Positions 32,727-41,609 of a stretch of 64,000 bases of DNA are shown here, piece after piece (position 1 is the stretch's first letter; each line of letters begins with the position of its first letter). A model generated the notes under the pieces. The model ran no database searches and was not told where the DNA came from. It saw only the letters and a list, made by a program, of their open reading frames with translations. The stretch is from NCBI GenBank assembly GCA_002205965.3, contig NADL03000754.1, forward strand, positions 62,001-126,000. Direction: 5' to 3'. A program made the translations under genes and the position numbers. This DNA comes from Kappaphycus alvarezii (lineage: Eukaryota; Rhodophyta; Florideophyceae; Gigartinales; Solieriaceae).

Positions 32727-33250
32727 CTTATGATGTGCTACGAAGAGTGATCCTCAATTCTTCCGCTTCCTCGCTTCTCTTGCTGTCAGCCGACGAAATT
32801 TCTCTGCCATGCTTGAGTTGCGGATTTCGTTACGCATTTTTTATTCTGTCTTCACGGGATGCAAGCCCGCCAGGTGAGCACCTGTCGTCTGCTTGAGTAG
32901 TATTTCTTCTCTTATACTTCTACATGTCTGGGTGTTTTGTTTCATACTTGTCTACACAGGGCATATTTGTATCATTTAACTTGGGACTTTTTTTCGGATA
33001 CGATTCCAGTACACAACGATTCGTGCCTTGCAAACATTAAAGCACCCAAATTTCTCCCCGTTTAGTCTAAGAAAGTTGGAATCTATGTATGAATGACAAA
33101 CTGTATTGCGGCCAAGGAAGTGGTTACAAACAGGGGGGGTCCACTAGGTTTCGGCAGGGAATCAATTTGCTTTTAACTAGCCTACTGTTGCCTTTCAAAT
33201 AGTAAAGCACCAAAACCTTTCCCCTCCCTTAACAATCTCTCGATTGTTTT
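32727..33250 (+). repeat. Non-coding stretch with two RLE 3' ends
   Basis: Plus-strand termini at about 33020-33050 (TTAAAGCACCCAAATTTC then TCCCCG) and 33198-33232 (AGTAAAGCACCAAAACC then TTTCCCC). No open frame of note between them. Confidence 0.5.
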
Positions 33251-33384
33251 TTTGAAACCATCCACCGCCACTGCCTCCACTGCTCTGGCTTTATCCCGGC
33301 TGTTCCTCTTTCTGTTTCACACTGTGTTTTTATCGCGACCGCCGCCCGAAGCAGGCTCATGCCTATCCCCATATCCACCCTCGG

Positions 33385-33541
33385 GGGCTGGCACCTGGAC
33401 GCCTTCGCAGTTCGGGAACGTGGCTGTTAGGGCAATGGAGACATACGGGACGGTTCGAGCGGTTTTAACCCAGAGGCATGCGGCAGTAGCAGTGATGTCT
33501 AATGCATCATTCCTGCTGATAGGCTTCGAGCCAGCCATTTA
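33385..33541 (+). pseudogene. RLE C-terminal fragment (plus)
   Basis: Open to the TAG at 33539-33541. Reads GNVAVRAMETYGTVRAVLTQ, then RHAAVAVMSNASFLLIGFEP. The upstream half (33252-33385) is Ser/Pro-rich and may be unrelated. Confidence 0.7.
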
Positions 33542-33581
33542 GGCACACGAGTGATATTATCCATTATCCTGAACACGTCTA

Positions 33582-33847
33582 GCATACACCGGGGATAGCC
33601 GAACCGCACTTTTCAAAAATTAAAGAAACAAATCGATTCGCGTTAATTGCGGATACGTCGATAATATATTCCTTCTGTACTTTCGCACGCGTGGAAGAAG
33701 CCAACCAGTGCTCTCAAACCCAAGATGAGAATGATTCAGACCGTTGCAATGAAAGTCAGGGCAGAGTACGATAGAGCAATTTTTGATGGTATCGATTTGG
33801 TTCTTTAATATTTGAAAGGTGCGGTTCGGCTATCCACCGGTGTATGC
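33582..33847. mobile_element. 266-bp MITE with long terminal inverted repeats
   Basis: The ends GCATACACCGG...GGATAGCCGAACCGCAC are inverted copies over about 55 bp with few differences. A TA dinucleotide flanks each side (33580-33581, 33848-33849), as in Tc1/mariner-type insertions. The interior has no open frame. It lies just 3' of an RLE C-terminal fragment. Confidence 0.8.
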
Positions 33848-33972
33848 TAAACGTAACATGTGGCCAAAATAAATAAGGTTGCTTTGAATGGGCAAGTCAG
33901 TGCTGAGCTTCCGCTTCTATAGAGCAAGTAAATATGCAGTGAATTCCACGGATCCGCCGATATTGTCTACGG

Positions 33973-34026
33973 GGGGGAAAGGTTTGGGTGTTTTACTCTT
34001 GGAAGATATATCCGATCCACTCCATG
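33973..34026 (-). repeat. RLE 3' end, part 1 (interrupted by chromovirus)
   Basis: Seven G then AAAGGTTTGGGTGTTTTAC and GAAGATATATCCGATCC up to CCATG. It continues at 39261 with CCATGGTTTTTCCGACAACC, exactly as in the uninterrupted copy at 21424-21450. Confidence 0.85.
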
Positions 34027-34314
34027 TGTAACAGGGGAAGCGTGGTCGTTTACCAAAACCCTGTTGTTCGTTTCGTTACACTAGCGTTCGTCGTTCCGCC
34101 CGTGTTGCCTCCCTTCTATCCCATGCTCTACAGTTAGCCTCATCAGTTTAAGTAGCGATTTGGGTACTCGGGAGTTGGTCCCGTCGGCGTGCCCCGCACC
34201 GTCGGGGTGACGACGGCGATTGCCCAAAGTCATAAAAGTTCTCGTGGCAGCCTGTCCTGTAAGCTAGCTTGGTCGAAGGGTGTACATTACAGTAAGAACC
34301 CTAAGTCGGTTACA
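34027..34314 (-). repeat. Chromovirus 3' LTR
   Basis: 288 bp with ends TGTAAC...GTTACA. The last codon of pol is completed by its first bases: GTG TAA spans the internal/LTR border. Confidence 0.95.
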
Positions 34315-35767
34315 CTCGCCCGCTCTTTGAAAGCGATGTCCTCAGCGCTTTCTCATATTCCTTAACGAGTTCCTTGCAATGCCCTAGATCAGACTTCGCG
34401 ATCCATTCAGCCTCAGACTCAGACTCTCCAGTGAACTGGACAAGATAATAAATCCTGCGATTCTCTCGGGTCTTGTCTAAAATACGCTCTACTTCGTGTT
34501 CGACAGCCCCGTCGGCATCAATGACGACTGGAAGGGGGCCAGAGGCACCCTCGGGGCGATGATAACGCTTGAGCTTTGAAACATGAAATACATTATGTGC
34601 TCGCGACATCGTGGGAGGCAATTCCAGACGATAAGTAACAGGACTCATTACTTCTAGCACTCGCAATGGCCCCAAATACTTCGGACGCCACTTAGTTGGT
34701 AAGGACGATCTATTAAAGCTGTCCAGGCCGTCAGAACGTAACAAAACCAATTCATTCTTCTCAAAAGACACGTTTGGATCCCTACGAAGATTCGCGTAGT
34801 GCTGTTGCTTGGCACGTGCTGCTGCTATATTGTCGCGTGCGAGAATGCGGTAAGCTTCCAGGCGGTCAGCCAATTCTCTCGCTGACTGGCTCGGGACTTC
34901 TTCAATAGAATAGCTTCTGGTCTTCACACTCAACGGTACTCGGCCGATGTCTACTTCAAAGGGGGAGAGGCCTGTGCTCTCGCTTCGAGAACAGTTATAC
35001 TCGAATTCTAAAACTGGGAGCATACGACTCCACTGATTCGGTGATCGCTGAATGCTAGCTCGTAGCATTCCAGATAATGTCTTAATCGTAACTTCTGACT
35101 GGCCATCTGTCTCTGGGTGGTCAGCAGTAGACATGTTTAGGTCGACTTCAAAAATACGTGTCAAACCTTCCCAGAACTTAGATCTGAATTTCGGATCCCG
35201 ATCGCAGATGAATTTACGTGGTACTCCGTGCTTTGCAAACAAATACTGCTGCAAAAGCTGAGCTGCACCGGGAGCATCAATTGCTTTCGTGGTGGGGATG
35301 AAGATTGCTCTTTTTGAGAGTTTATCTACGACAACAAACACAGAATCAAATGCATCTTCATCCATAGGTAGTTCCGTCAAGAAATCCATAGACACAGTGT
35401 GCCAGCAGCTCTCGGGGATGTCGTGAGGCTGCAAGCTACCTCCAGGGAGACTGTTCTTAACCTTATTCACCTGACAGTCATGGCATCGCGAACAGTAGCT
35501 ACGCACGGCATCATACATCCCACGCCAATATACTTGCCTCGTCATTGCAGAATACGTCTTATCTGCATGAAAATGCGAAGGTTCGTGGAATGCCTTGATA
35601 GTATTTGTCCGGAGGGCACCATAGTTCGGAATATAGACTCTGGACTGATCGTTTGCTATCCATAGCAAAGTTCCATTCTCAAACTTAAAGTTCTGTGCTT
35701 GTTGTTTGCCCTGTGGTGTGCTTGGCGGCGTTTCGTCTTTAAAGAACTCAATCAGCTCTTTTGCCAA
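34310..35767 (-). CDS. pol: Chromovirus Pol part 2: integrase with chromodomain
   Basis: About 485 codons continuing Pol after a one-base break. HHCC zinc domain: H61, H67, C95, C98. Catalytic triad D128 (VSMDF), D189 (FICDRDPKF), E225 (DGQSE), with exactly 35 residues between the last two. The C-terminal part has the GPLRVLEVMSPVTYRL segment, then VFHVSKLKRYH and a chromodomain-like end (VERILDKTRENRRIYYLVQF, AEW, LVKEYE). Chromodomains steer integration toward modified chromatin. The nominal start has no ATG; the real protein is the downstream part of the polyprotein. Confidence 0.9.
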   Translation of the reverse strand: MAKELIEFFKDETPPSTPQGKQQAQNFKFENGTLLWIANDQSRVYIPNYGALRTNTIKAFHEPSHFHADKTYSAMTRQVYWRGMYDAVRSYCSRCHDCQVNKVKNSLPGGSLQPHDIPESCWHTVSMDFLTELPMDEDAFDSVFVVVDKLSKRAIFIPTTKAIDAPGAAQLLQQYLFAKHGVPRKFICDRDPKFRSKFWEGLTRIFEVDLNMSTADHPETDGQSEVTIKTLSGMLRASIQRSPNQWSRMLPVLEFEYNCSRSESTGLSPFEVDIGRVPLSVKTRSYSIEEVPSQSARELADRLEAYRILARDNIAAARAKQQHYANLRRDPNVSFEKNELVLLRSDGLDSFNRSSLPTKWRPKYLGPLRVLEVMSPVTYRLELPPTMSRAHNVFHVSKLKRYHRPEGASGPLPVVIDADGAVEHEVERILDKTRENRRIYYLVQFTGESESEAEWIAKSDLGHCKELVKEYEKALRTSLSKSGRV

Positions 35768-37689
35768 AGCATCGTGGGGTAGGCGTTCCTAATTTCATCC
35801 AAGGCTCCACCTAGCGCAATGGAATGCAAACGAATGTCATGATCCGGGCGTCGGCTCAGGGCATCTGGCACAGTATTCACTTTCCCCGGGACATGTAACG
35901 TATCATATGTAAACGACTGTAGCGTGTCGAGCCAGCGGGCTTGGCGACCTGACAACTTGGCCTTTGACTGCAAATAGCGGATGGGTTCGTGGTCAGTCCT
36001 GAACGTGAATTTTCTCCCCTTCAGGTAAACCTCCCAGTCTCGTAAGGCAATCATAAAAGCAAGTAGTTCCTGGTCACCTACGCACCATCGACTTTCAGCG
36101 TCTGTTAGCCGATGAGAAAGGTAAGCCACTGGTCTACCGTCTTGTTCCAGAGTTGCTCCGACGGCAAATTGAGATGCATCCGTAGAAACAATAAATTCTT
36201 TTTCAGAAGAGGGGTGTGCCAGCACTGGCGCCGTAGTGAGAGCTTTCTTCAACGCATCAAATGAGTTCTCCTGCTCTTCACCCCACTCGAATGTTTTCGA
36301 CCTTAAAATGTCTGACACGGGCCGAAGGATATTAGCGTACCCTCTGATGAACTTGCGGTAATAATTCGCGAGCCCAATGAACTGCTGGACGTGACGAATC
36401 GTCGTTGGCCTTGGCCAGTCTAGGATTGCATCCTTCAGATTAGCTTGCATCTCAATCCCGTTTGCACTGACTACGTGCCCTAGGAACTCGATACTGGAGC
36501 TCCCAAACTCGCATTTTGCTGGCTTTGCAAACAGTTGTTCTCTGCGCAAGATATCAAACAACGAGCGCAAATGTTTCTTATGTTCCTCCATATTGCGACT
36601 ATACACAAGTATATCATCAAGGAATATGACCAAACATTCGCCATTTAGGTCTCGTAGAAGCGTCGTCAGCAAACGTGTGAAGCTGGCTGGCGCGTTAGTA
36701 AGTCCGAAACACAGTACAGTCCATTCATAAGACCCGAATCGTGTTCGAATCGCGGTCTTCGGGATGTCCTCGTCACGAATACGCATTTGGTGGTATGCAC
36801 CAAGAAGATCCACTTTGGAAAATACAGTAGCCCCACTCACGTGGTCTAAGGCCTCGGATATGAGTGGCAGAGGTGTCACATCTGGGATAGTGATCTTGTT
36901 GAGAGCGCGGAAATCACATACCATTCTAAGATCGCCTGACTTCTTACGCACAAAAAACACTGGTGCGCCATACGGCGATATTGACGGGCGCAAAAATCCT
37001 TTGTTGACCAACTCCTTCAACTGCCGTTTGAGCTCTGCTAGCTCATCTGTTGATAGCCTGATAACCGGTCGCACAGGAGGTGCTGAATCACTTTTCAGAT
37101 TGATCTCAAAATTAACGCCTCTTTGCGGTGGTAGTTCATCTGGCAACTCATCTCGGAAAATTTCGCCGTACTCCCCGACTAACGATGCCAACTCAGGCGC
37201 CACCTTGGACTTTCCCTCCGCAGGCATTACCTTCACCGCAAAAAGCTCAACGTTGCCCTTTCGCAGCATCTTTCTCATCCGTTTGATGGAAATTGTCTTC
37301 AGGGATATGCTTCTATGGCGCGGTACTTGCCGAGGTCGTATCAATTTCGTAGATCCACCTGGCAGAACGACTTTGAGAGAGCAGTTACTCCAATCCACGA
37401 TAGGATTATGCTCTCTTAACCATGATCGGCCTAGCACTAACGGCGTGTGCTCGGGCAGCTCGATTACATACAGAGTTTGCTCGCTTAAGCAACCGTCTAG
37501 GCCAATGATACCATTCGTGATCCCTGTAGTCTTCGTTTCGGAGCCGTCTCCTAGCTCCACCTTCGTGACAAAATCACGTACTTCAAGACAAGCTCGCTGA
37601 GCCAGCTCGGAGGTTATAAAATTGTCTGTGGCCCCTGGGTCGAGATGACCAACAGACTGTACACATCCGACAACACAATCATAATACAT
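35752..37689 (-). CDS. pol: Chromovirus Pol part 1: protease, RT, RNase H
   Basis: 645 codons. Protease active site DPGA at residues 17-20 (usual form D-S/T-G-A). RT: MVCDFRALNKIT, SKVDLLGAYHQMRI, FGLTNAPASF and catalytic FLDDILVYS at 356-364; LGHVVS and FIGLANYYRKFI follow. RNase H begins at VSTDASQFAVGA (D504), with TDHEPIRYL and NTVPDALSRRPDH. The frame ends with a stop at 35752, and the integrase continues 16 bp back in another frame. The Pol frame is closed upstream by a TAA at about 37757, just after the Gag stop, so Gag-Pol fusion by a simple shift is not obvious. Confidence 0.92.
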   Translation of the reverse strand: MYYDCVVGCVQSVGHLDPGATDNFITSELAQRACLEVRDFVTKVELGDGSETKTTGITNGIIGLDGCLSEQTLYVIELPEHTPLVLGRSWLREHNPIVDWSNCSLKVVLPGGSTKLIRPRQVPRHRSISLKTISIKRMRKMLRKGNVELFAVKVMPAEGKSKVAPELASLVGEYGEIFRDELPDELPPQRGVNFEINLKSDSAPPVRPVIRLSTDELAELKRQLKELVNKGFLRPSISPYGAPVFFVRKKSGDLRMVCDFRALNKITIPDVTPLPLISEALDHVSGATVFSKVDLLGAYHQMRIRDEDIPKTAIRTRFGSYEWTVLCFGLTNAPASFTRLLTTLLRDLNGECLVIFLDDILVYSRNMEEHKKHLRSLFDILRREQLFAKPAKCEFGSSSIEFLGHVVSANGIEMQANLKDAILDWPRPTTIRHVQQFIGLANYYRKFIRGYANILRPVSDILRSKTFEWGEEQENSFDALKKALTTAPVLAHPSSEKEFIVSTDASQFAVGATLEQDGRPVAYLSHRLTDAESRWCVGDQELLAFMIALRDWEVYLKGRKFTFRTDHEPIRYLQSKAKLSGRQARWLDTLQSFTYDTLHVPGKVNTVPDALSRRPDHDIRLHSIALGGALDEIRNAYPTMLWQKS

Positions 37690-37768
37690 TTCATTGTTGC
37701 CTGCTGTTTCTGTCCCAATTGCGGACAGACGAAGGGTACATCCCCGTTTAGATTAACATGGGCCGCCT

Positions 37769-38914
37769 CTAACGACGGCGTTGGCCTTTTGGGTTGTCCC
37801 CACGGCCTGCCACCTGCAACCCATTCTGGTTGCTTTCTTCGATTGAACATCTGTGTCCTGGTTCCCACGCCGCACCACACTCAAAGCAACGGTTATGCTT
37901 GCGGTAATGGTTGCGCTGTTTGGAATCCGACGGACCCCAGATAGGATCCTTAGGATCCTTCTCAGGCATCATTGTCTTCTCTCCACGAGCCTTCTTAAGA
38001 TTGATATCCTTCTTTACACCTTTAATATCGGGGCGACGGTCCTTGGGGCGGGTATCCATGTTCCCTGAGGACCACTGCTTCGCCAAATCCAAAACACGGG
38101 CATGATCGTACACTTCCTGTAGATCATTCGGTTCACCTGTGGGATACTTCTTACAAAACTCTTCTTTAAAACGATCGGTGAGTCCATTGAAAAAGAAAAG
38201 ATACGCTTCCGAGAGAGGAGTCTCGCATAACTCTACGAGATCACGGAAAGAAGATATATAGCTGTCCATTGTCGATGACTGCTTGATCTTCATAAGTCTC
38301 GCCTTTGCACGGGCGCGCTCATTTTGGGGGACAAACTCGCGAAGCATAGCTGTTTGAAGCTCATCTACTGTTCTCGGCTTCTGATTATTGCGCTCCAATC
38401 CCATCATCCAGACAGCAGCGCGATCCTGTAAATAGCAATCAGCCAGTTCTACCATTTTCTGGTCACGGAAACCACTTAGACGTCCGACCTTTCTCACATT
38501 GTAAATGAATGACTTCACCTTAGTAGACGTGCGCTCATCATGATTGCCTGCATAGCTACACAACTGCGGTGCCTTGATCGAGCGAAGATCGCACGAGCCC
38601 TCTCCAGCGTTTCCGGAAGAGCCTTGATTGACTGTGCCTTGCTCGACTAGCGTAAGCAAATTCTCTATGCGTGCATCTTGTGCAGCCATCGTCTGACGCA
38701 TCATCTGGATCTCTGACCGTAATGACTGAATAACCTCCTCGTTTGTTGCACTACCTTCTATGGGTCGCGTGCCGGAGTCACCTGCACCTTGCGCACCTTG
38801 CGCGGTGATGTTCGCACTCATGGCTTGTCGTGAAAGACCAAACTTAGATCTTTCCTTTGCCCGGCGCGGTCCTTGAACACGTGTCGGTGGTGGAGGAATT
38901 CGAGTTGGAGGCAT
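37769..38914 (-). CDS. gag: Chromovirus Gag
   Basis: 381 aa, intact. Basic, proline-rich N-terminus; a coiled-coil-like heptad region around residues 60-90 (VIQSLRSEIQMMRQTMAAQ); a capsid-like gag domain about 110-300 (VWMMGLERN, LREFVPQNERARAKARLM, DSYISSFRDLVELC). A zinc knuckle at about 343-356 has the compact form C-x2-C-x7-H-x-C (CFECGAAWEPGHRC) also common in plant gypsy Gag. It forms the virus-like particle and packages RNA. The start lies 59 bp after the LTR and is the first ATG. Confidence 0.92.
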   Translation of the reverse strand: MPPTRIPPPPTRVQGPRRAKERSKFGLSRQAMSANITAQGAQGAGDSGTRPIEGSATNEEVIQSLRSEIQMMRQTMAAQDARIENLLTLVEQGTVNQGSSGNAGEGSCDLRSIKAPQLCSYAGNHDERTSTKVKSFIYNVRKVGRLSGFRDQKMVELADCYLQDRAAVWMMGLERNNQKPRTVDELQTAMLREFVPQNERARAKARLMKIKQSSTMDSYISSFRDLVELCETPLSEAYLFFFNGLTDRFKEEFCKKYPTGEPNDLQEVYDHARVLDLAKQWSSGNMDTRPKDRRPDIKGVKKDINLKKARGEKTMMPEKDPKDPIWGPSDSKQRNHYRKHNRCFECGAAWEPGHRCSIEESNQNGLQVAGRGDNPKGQRRR

Positions 38915-38952
38915 ACAACTCGTGCGTCGCTTTCAGCTGTGAACCACTGGAT

Positions 38953-38970
38953 CGCAACGCGATGCTACCA
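38953..38970 (-). promoter_or_regulatory. Chromovirus primer binding site
   Basis: On the minus strand, two bases after the LTR, TGGTAGCATCGCGTTGCG. Initiator Met tRNAs end in GCTACCA, so priming by that tRNA is likely. Confidence 0.7.
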
Positions 38971-38972
38971 AG

Positions 38973-39260
38973 TGTAACAGGGGAAGCGTGGTCGTTTACC
39001 AAAACCCTGTTGTTCGTTTCGTTACACTAGCGTTCGTCGTTCCGCCCGTGTTGCCTCCCTTCTATCCCATGCTCTACAGTTAGCCTCATCAGTTTAAGTA
39101 GCGATTTGGGTACTCGGGAGTTGGTCCCGTCGGCGTGCCCCGCACCGTCGGGGTGACGACGGCGATTGCCCAAAGTCATAAAAGTTCTCGTGGCAGCCTG
39201 TCCTGTAAGCTAGCTTGGTCGAAGGGTGTACATTACAGTAAGAACCCTAAGTCGGTTACA
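38973..39260 (-). repeat. Chromovirus 5' LTR
   Basis: 288 bp, by eye identical to the other LTR over the full length. Confidence 0.95.
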
Positions 39261-39265
39261 CCATG

Positions 39266-39408
39266 GTTTTTCCGACAACCACAATCGACTCAAAAAGGGT
39301 ATACCGACACAGTAATGGGGAAGGAACTACGCTCCCTAAAATGCTACCTTCAGGCCAGCCATCAAGCAGGCCGCATTGGACATGACGGCTGCTGCGGCGT
39401 GCCTGTCT
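39266..39408 (-). pseudogene. RLE 3' UTR and C-terminal codons, part 2
   Basis: Continues the copy that starts at 33973. Contains CAACCACAATCGACTC and the complement of codons for AAAAVMSNAACLMAGLK, then ends at about 39408. A 5'-truncated insertion. Confidence 0.8.
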
Positions 39409-39878
39409 ACTGCAGTGCCCGCAGGGTGATACAATTTCAAAGTCATTCCTAAATTTTATTTCATAAGACTAGATCCTAAAGCCGCGGTACGTTTCTCACA
39501 GGGGGCAGCGATATTTTTCCTGGCACAGTACTCAAACATGTGCTCAATTAAGTAAAATCGCGAGGACGAGTGATGAGTTTTACGCCAACTGGTCTGTAGA
39601 GATCAACGGGAGCACAAGGACGTGGCAGGTGGGTCATCCTTCACAATCACGGATGCGCAAGATGCACTCAATCGGTATCCGAAAGAAATGTTCTTGTCCC
39701 AACGCATTCACACCTCTCCGGCGAGGGGGCTTCTCGTCGAACAGCCGATACCAACTACAAAATCACTCAGCCGTACACAGCACACCGCGCACCCTCAAGC
39801 ATCAGTTTTTCTGTGGCCATGAAAAGCGCATCCCTCATACTTGACCTATCCAAACACGCGACCCAAGCTCACCACCCC
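39409..39878. other. No gene recognised, downstream flank of the CAP gene
   Basis: Short open pieces on plus (39622-39844) show no motif. Likely 3' flank of the CAP gene on the minus strand. Confidence 0.4.
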
Positions 39879-40833
39879 CTAACACATCTTCATACGACCA
39901 TCAGGATCCTCCTCATCCGCAAACCACACATGCGCATAATCGCCATAAATGCCAACTCCCATACTCCCAAATGGCCCCCACACGCCCGCCTCCCTCAGCA
40001 CTGCATCATGCCCCGACGAGCGTTGCCACTGATCCAACGCCATATCCGCCGTTTCCCCCGCGCTATAAAACGCGCTAATCTCATATCCATTCCCAACAAA
40101 CCGGGGGTTGATCTCACTAGGCTTGCGCCACATCCCCACGGCCTGCGCATGGTCGCTGGTATAACAGACGGGGGTCCAAGTGCCACACGCGGCGGACCAG
40201 GAATGGAGATTACAGGTGTCGGTGGTTGGGGTGTTGGTGTGGGAGTCAAAGGCGTGGGCTTGTGCGACGGTGGAGAGGGTGCGGGAGACCGGGACGGGGG
40301 GGAGGTTTAGGGAGGCGCGGTAGCGGTTGATGAGGGTGGCGAGCCTTCGCTCTTCTTGGGTGAGGCAGACGCCGGTGTGGGCGGAAAGGTGAGGGAGCAT
40401 GAAGGGGTGAGGGCAGGGCGGTTGGAGGGGACGGTGGTTGTGGTGCTGGTGGTGCTGGTGCTAGTGGGGGGGAGTGTGGTGGTGCTAGTGGGGGGGAGTG
40501 TGGTGGTGCTGGTGGGGGGAGTGTGGTGGTGCTGGTGGGGGGAGTGTGGTGGTGCTGGTGGGGGGAGTGTGGTGGTGCTTGTGCTGGTCGGGGCGTGGTG
40601 GAGTTGCTGGTGGGAAAGAAGCGGCGGCAGATTTCGAAACAGGGTTCGGGGTCGGAGAAGCGGCTGCAGAAATTGTCGCACTGGGAGCGGTTTGTGATGG
40701 CTTGGCGGAGGAGGAAGGGGAAGGAGAGGGGGTGGGGGGCGTGGAGGAGAGGGAGGGAGTAGGGGTGGAGAGGGCGGGGGGAGGGAGAGGAGGAGGAAGA
40801 GGGGAGGAGGAGGAGGGGGAGTAGAGAATGCAT
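39879..40833 (-). CDS. Secreted CAP-domain protein with Pro/Thr-rich linker
   Basis: Minus strand. Start ATG at 40833 gives a hydrophobic signal-like MHSLLPLLLLP. A small Cys block follows (QCDNFCSRF, PCFEICRRFF; spacing C-x3-C-x8-C-x3-C), then a long Pro/Thr/Ser/His linker. The CAP (SCP/PR-1) domain is in a frame open 40400-39879: EERRLATLINRYRASLNLPP, AQAHAFDSH, NLHSWSAACGTWTP, VGNGYEISAF, QWQRSSGHDAVLRE, YAHVWFADEEDP. N-terminus and CAP domain are in different frames; the switch must lie in the CAC/CCA repeats of the linker, by a short intron, slippage or a sequence error. CAP proteins act outside the cell, often in defence or sterol binding. No TE similarity; single copy here. A TATA box lies upstream. 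Confidence 0.78.
40436..40615. repeat. Imperfect minisatellite in the CAP linker
   Basis: Repeats of GGGGGGAGTGTGGTGGTGCT and close variants, 24-27 bp long, at least six times on the plus strand. Encodes the Thr/Pro/His/Ser-rich linker on the minus strand; all three minus frames stay open through it. Confidence 0.8.
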
Positions 40834-40918
40834 TGCGCTCGTTTTTCTCAGGGCTGACTGCGGGGTGGGGATGTGGAGGATGGATGGAGGGGATTGAGGT
40901 GAGCATGGGAGCGGGGGG

Positions 40919-40925
40919 ATTTATA
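40919..40925 (-). promoter_or_regulatory. TATA box of the CAP gene
   Basis: TATAAAT on the minus strand, 86 bp before the ATG at 40833. Confidence 0.6.
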
Positions 40926-41002
40926 GGACTGGGCGGGAGCGGGTGGAGGAGGAGGAGGTGGAGCAATTTGAGAGATTTGTGTGGTTGATTGAGGATGGAC
41001 AC

Positions 41003-41609
41003 GGCGTTGAACGGATTTGTGTAGGAGATGGAGATGGATTCATTGACAAGTGGTGCACAGGTGAGGTATTGAATTTATTTGTAGGATTTCGATCAATGCA
41101 GCAGCTCTCAATTGCATTGAATTACGTGTTCCCCGAAGGTAAGATACAAAAAAAAGCCATTGTTGCCCAAGCAGGTGTCTTGTAGCGTAACATACTCACC
41201 CAGTTTCCGTACATTTGTATCTTACCATTTCGACTGTCCCCAATCAACCCTAAACCCTAAACAAACAAACCCCTTGGTCCAAATTCCGAAACTCCCGAAA
41301 CTCACGTAAACCGTTTGCGCCCCACTCGCGGCACTATAACATACCTGTCCCCCTACCAGTCTTCGGAAAATAGCCGTCCTGCATCCCTAATCAGTAAAGT
41401 ACCCCAATTTCCCCCCTTATAATTTCCACATTATTCCTACCACCAAGCGGCCAAGAGGAGGATCCCATTCACACCACCTCGCACGTATTGCCCATCCCAT
41501 CGCGTCCCCCAACATAGTAGGTTCCTGGACTGGACCCCTGATATTAAGAAAGAAAGAAGTTTAATGCGTTCAGTATCAATGCAGTAAAGTTTTCCAACCT
41601 CAACTGCAT
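41003..41609 (+). repeat. Non-coding stretch with one RLE 3' end
   Basis: At 41345-41418 the plus strand carries the inverted relative of the 6.6/7.1-kb repeats, ending AGTAAAGTACCCCAATTTCC. A short CCCTAAA-like motif (two units) at 41248 resembles a plant-type telomere unit but is too short to interpret. Confidence 0.5.

Larger units (their letters stand above)
34027..39260 (-). mobile_element. Young Ty3/gypsy chromovirus
   Basis: A complete LTR retrotransposon of 5234 bp on the minus strand, flanked by the 5-bp duplication CCATG (34022-34026 and 39261-39265). The two 288-bp LTRs look identical base for base, so insertion was recent. Gag, protease, RT, RNase H, integrase and a C-terminal chromodomain are all present and nearly intact. 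A one-base frame break in pol near 35760 is the main lesion seen. It interrupts an RLE 3' UTR. Confidence 0.97.

Noticed and set aside
36764..37600. 278-codon plus frame inside the chromovirus pol
   Set aside because: Opposite strand of an intact protease/RT; no motif and no copy elsewhere.
40307..41002. 231-codon Pro-rich minus frame overlapping the CAP gene
   Set aside because: Alternative frame through the minisatellite; the signal-like start and Cys block are in another frame and the CAP domain in a third.
41246..41262. Interstitial CCCTAAA telomere-like motif
   Set aside because: Only two units; short enough to be chance.
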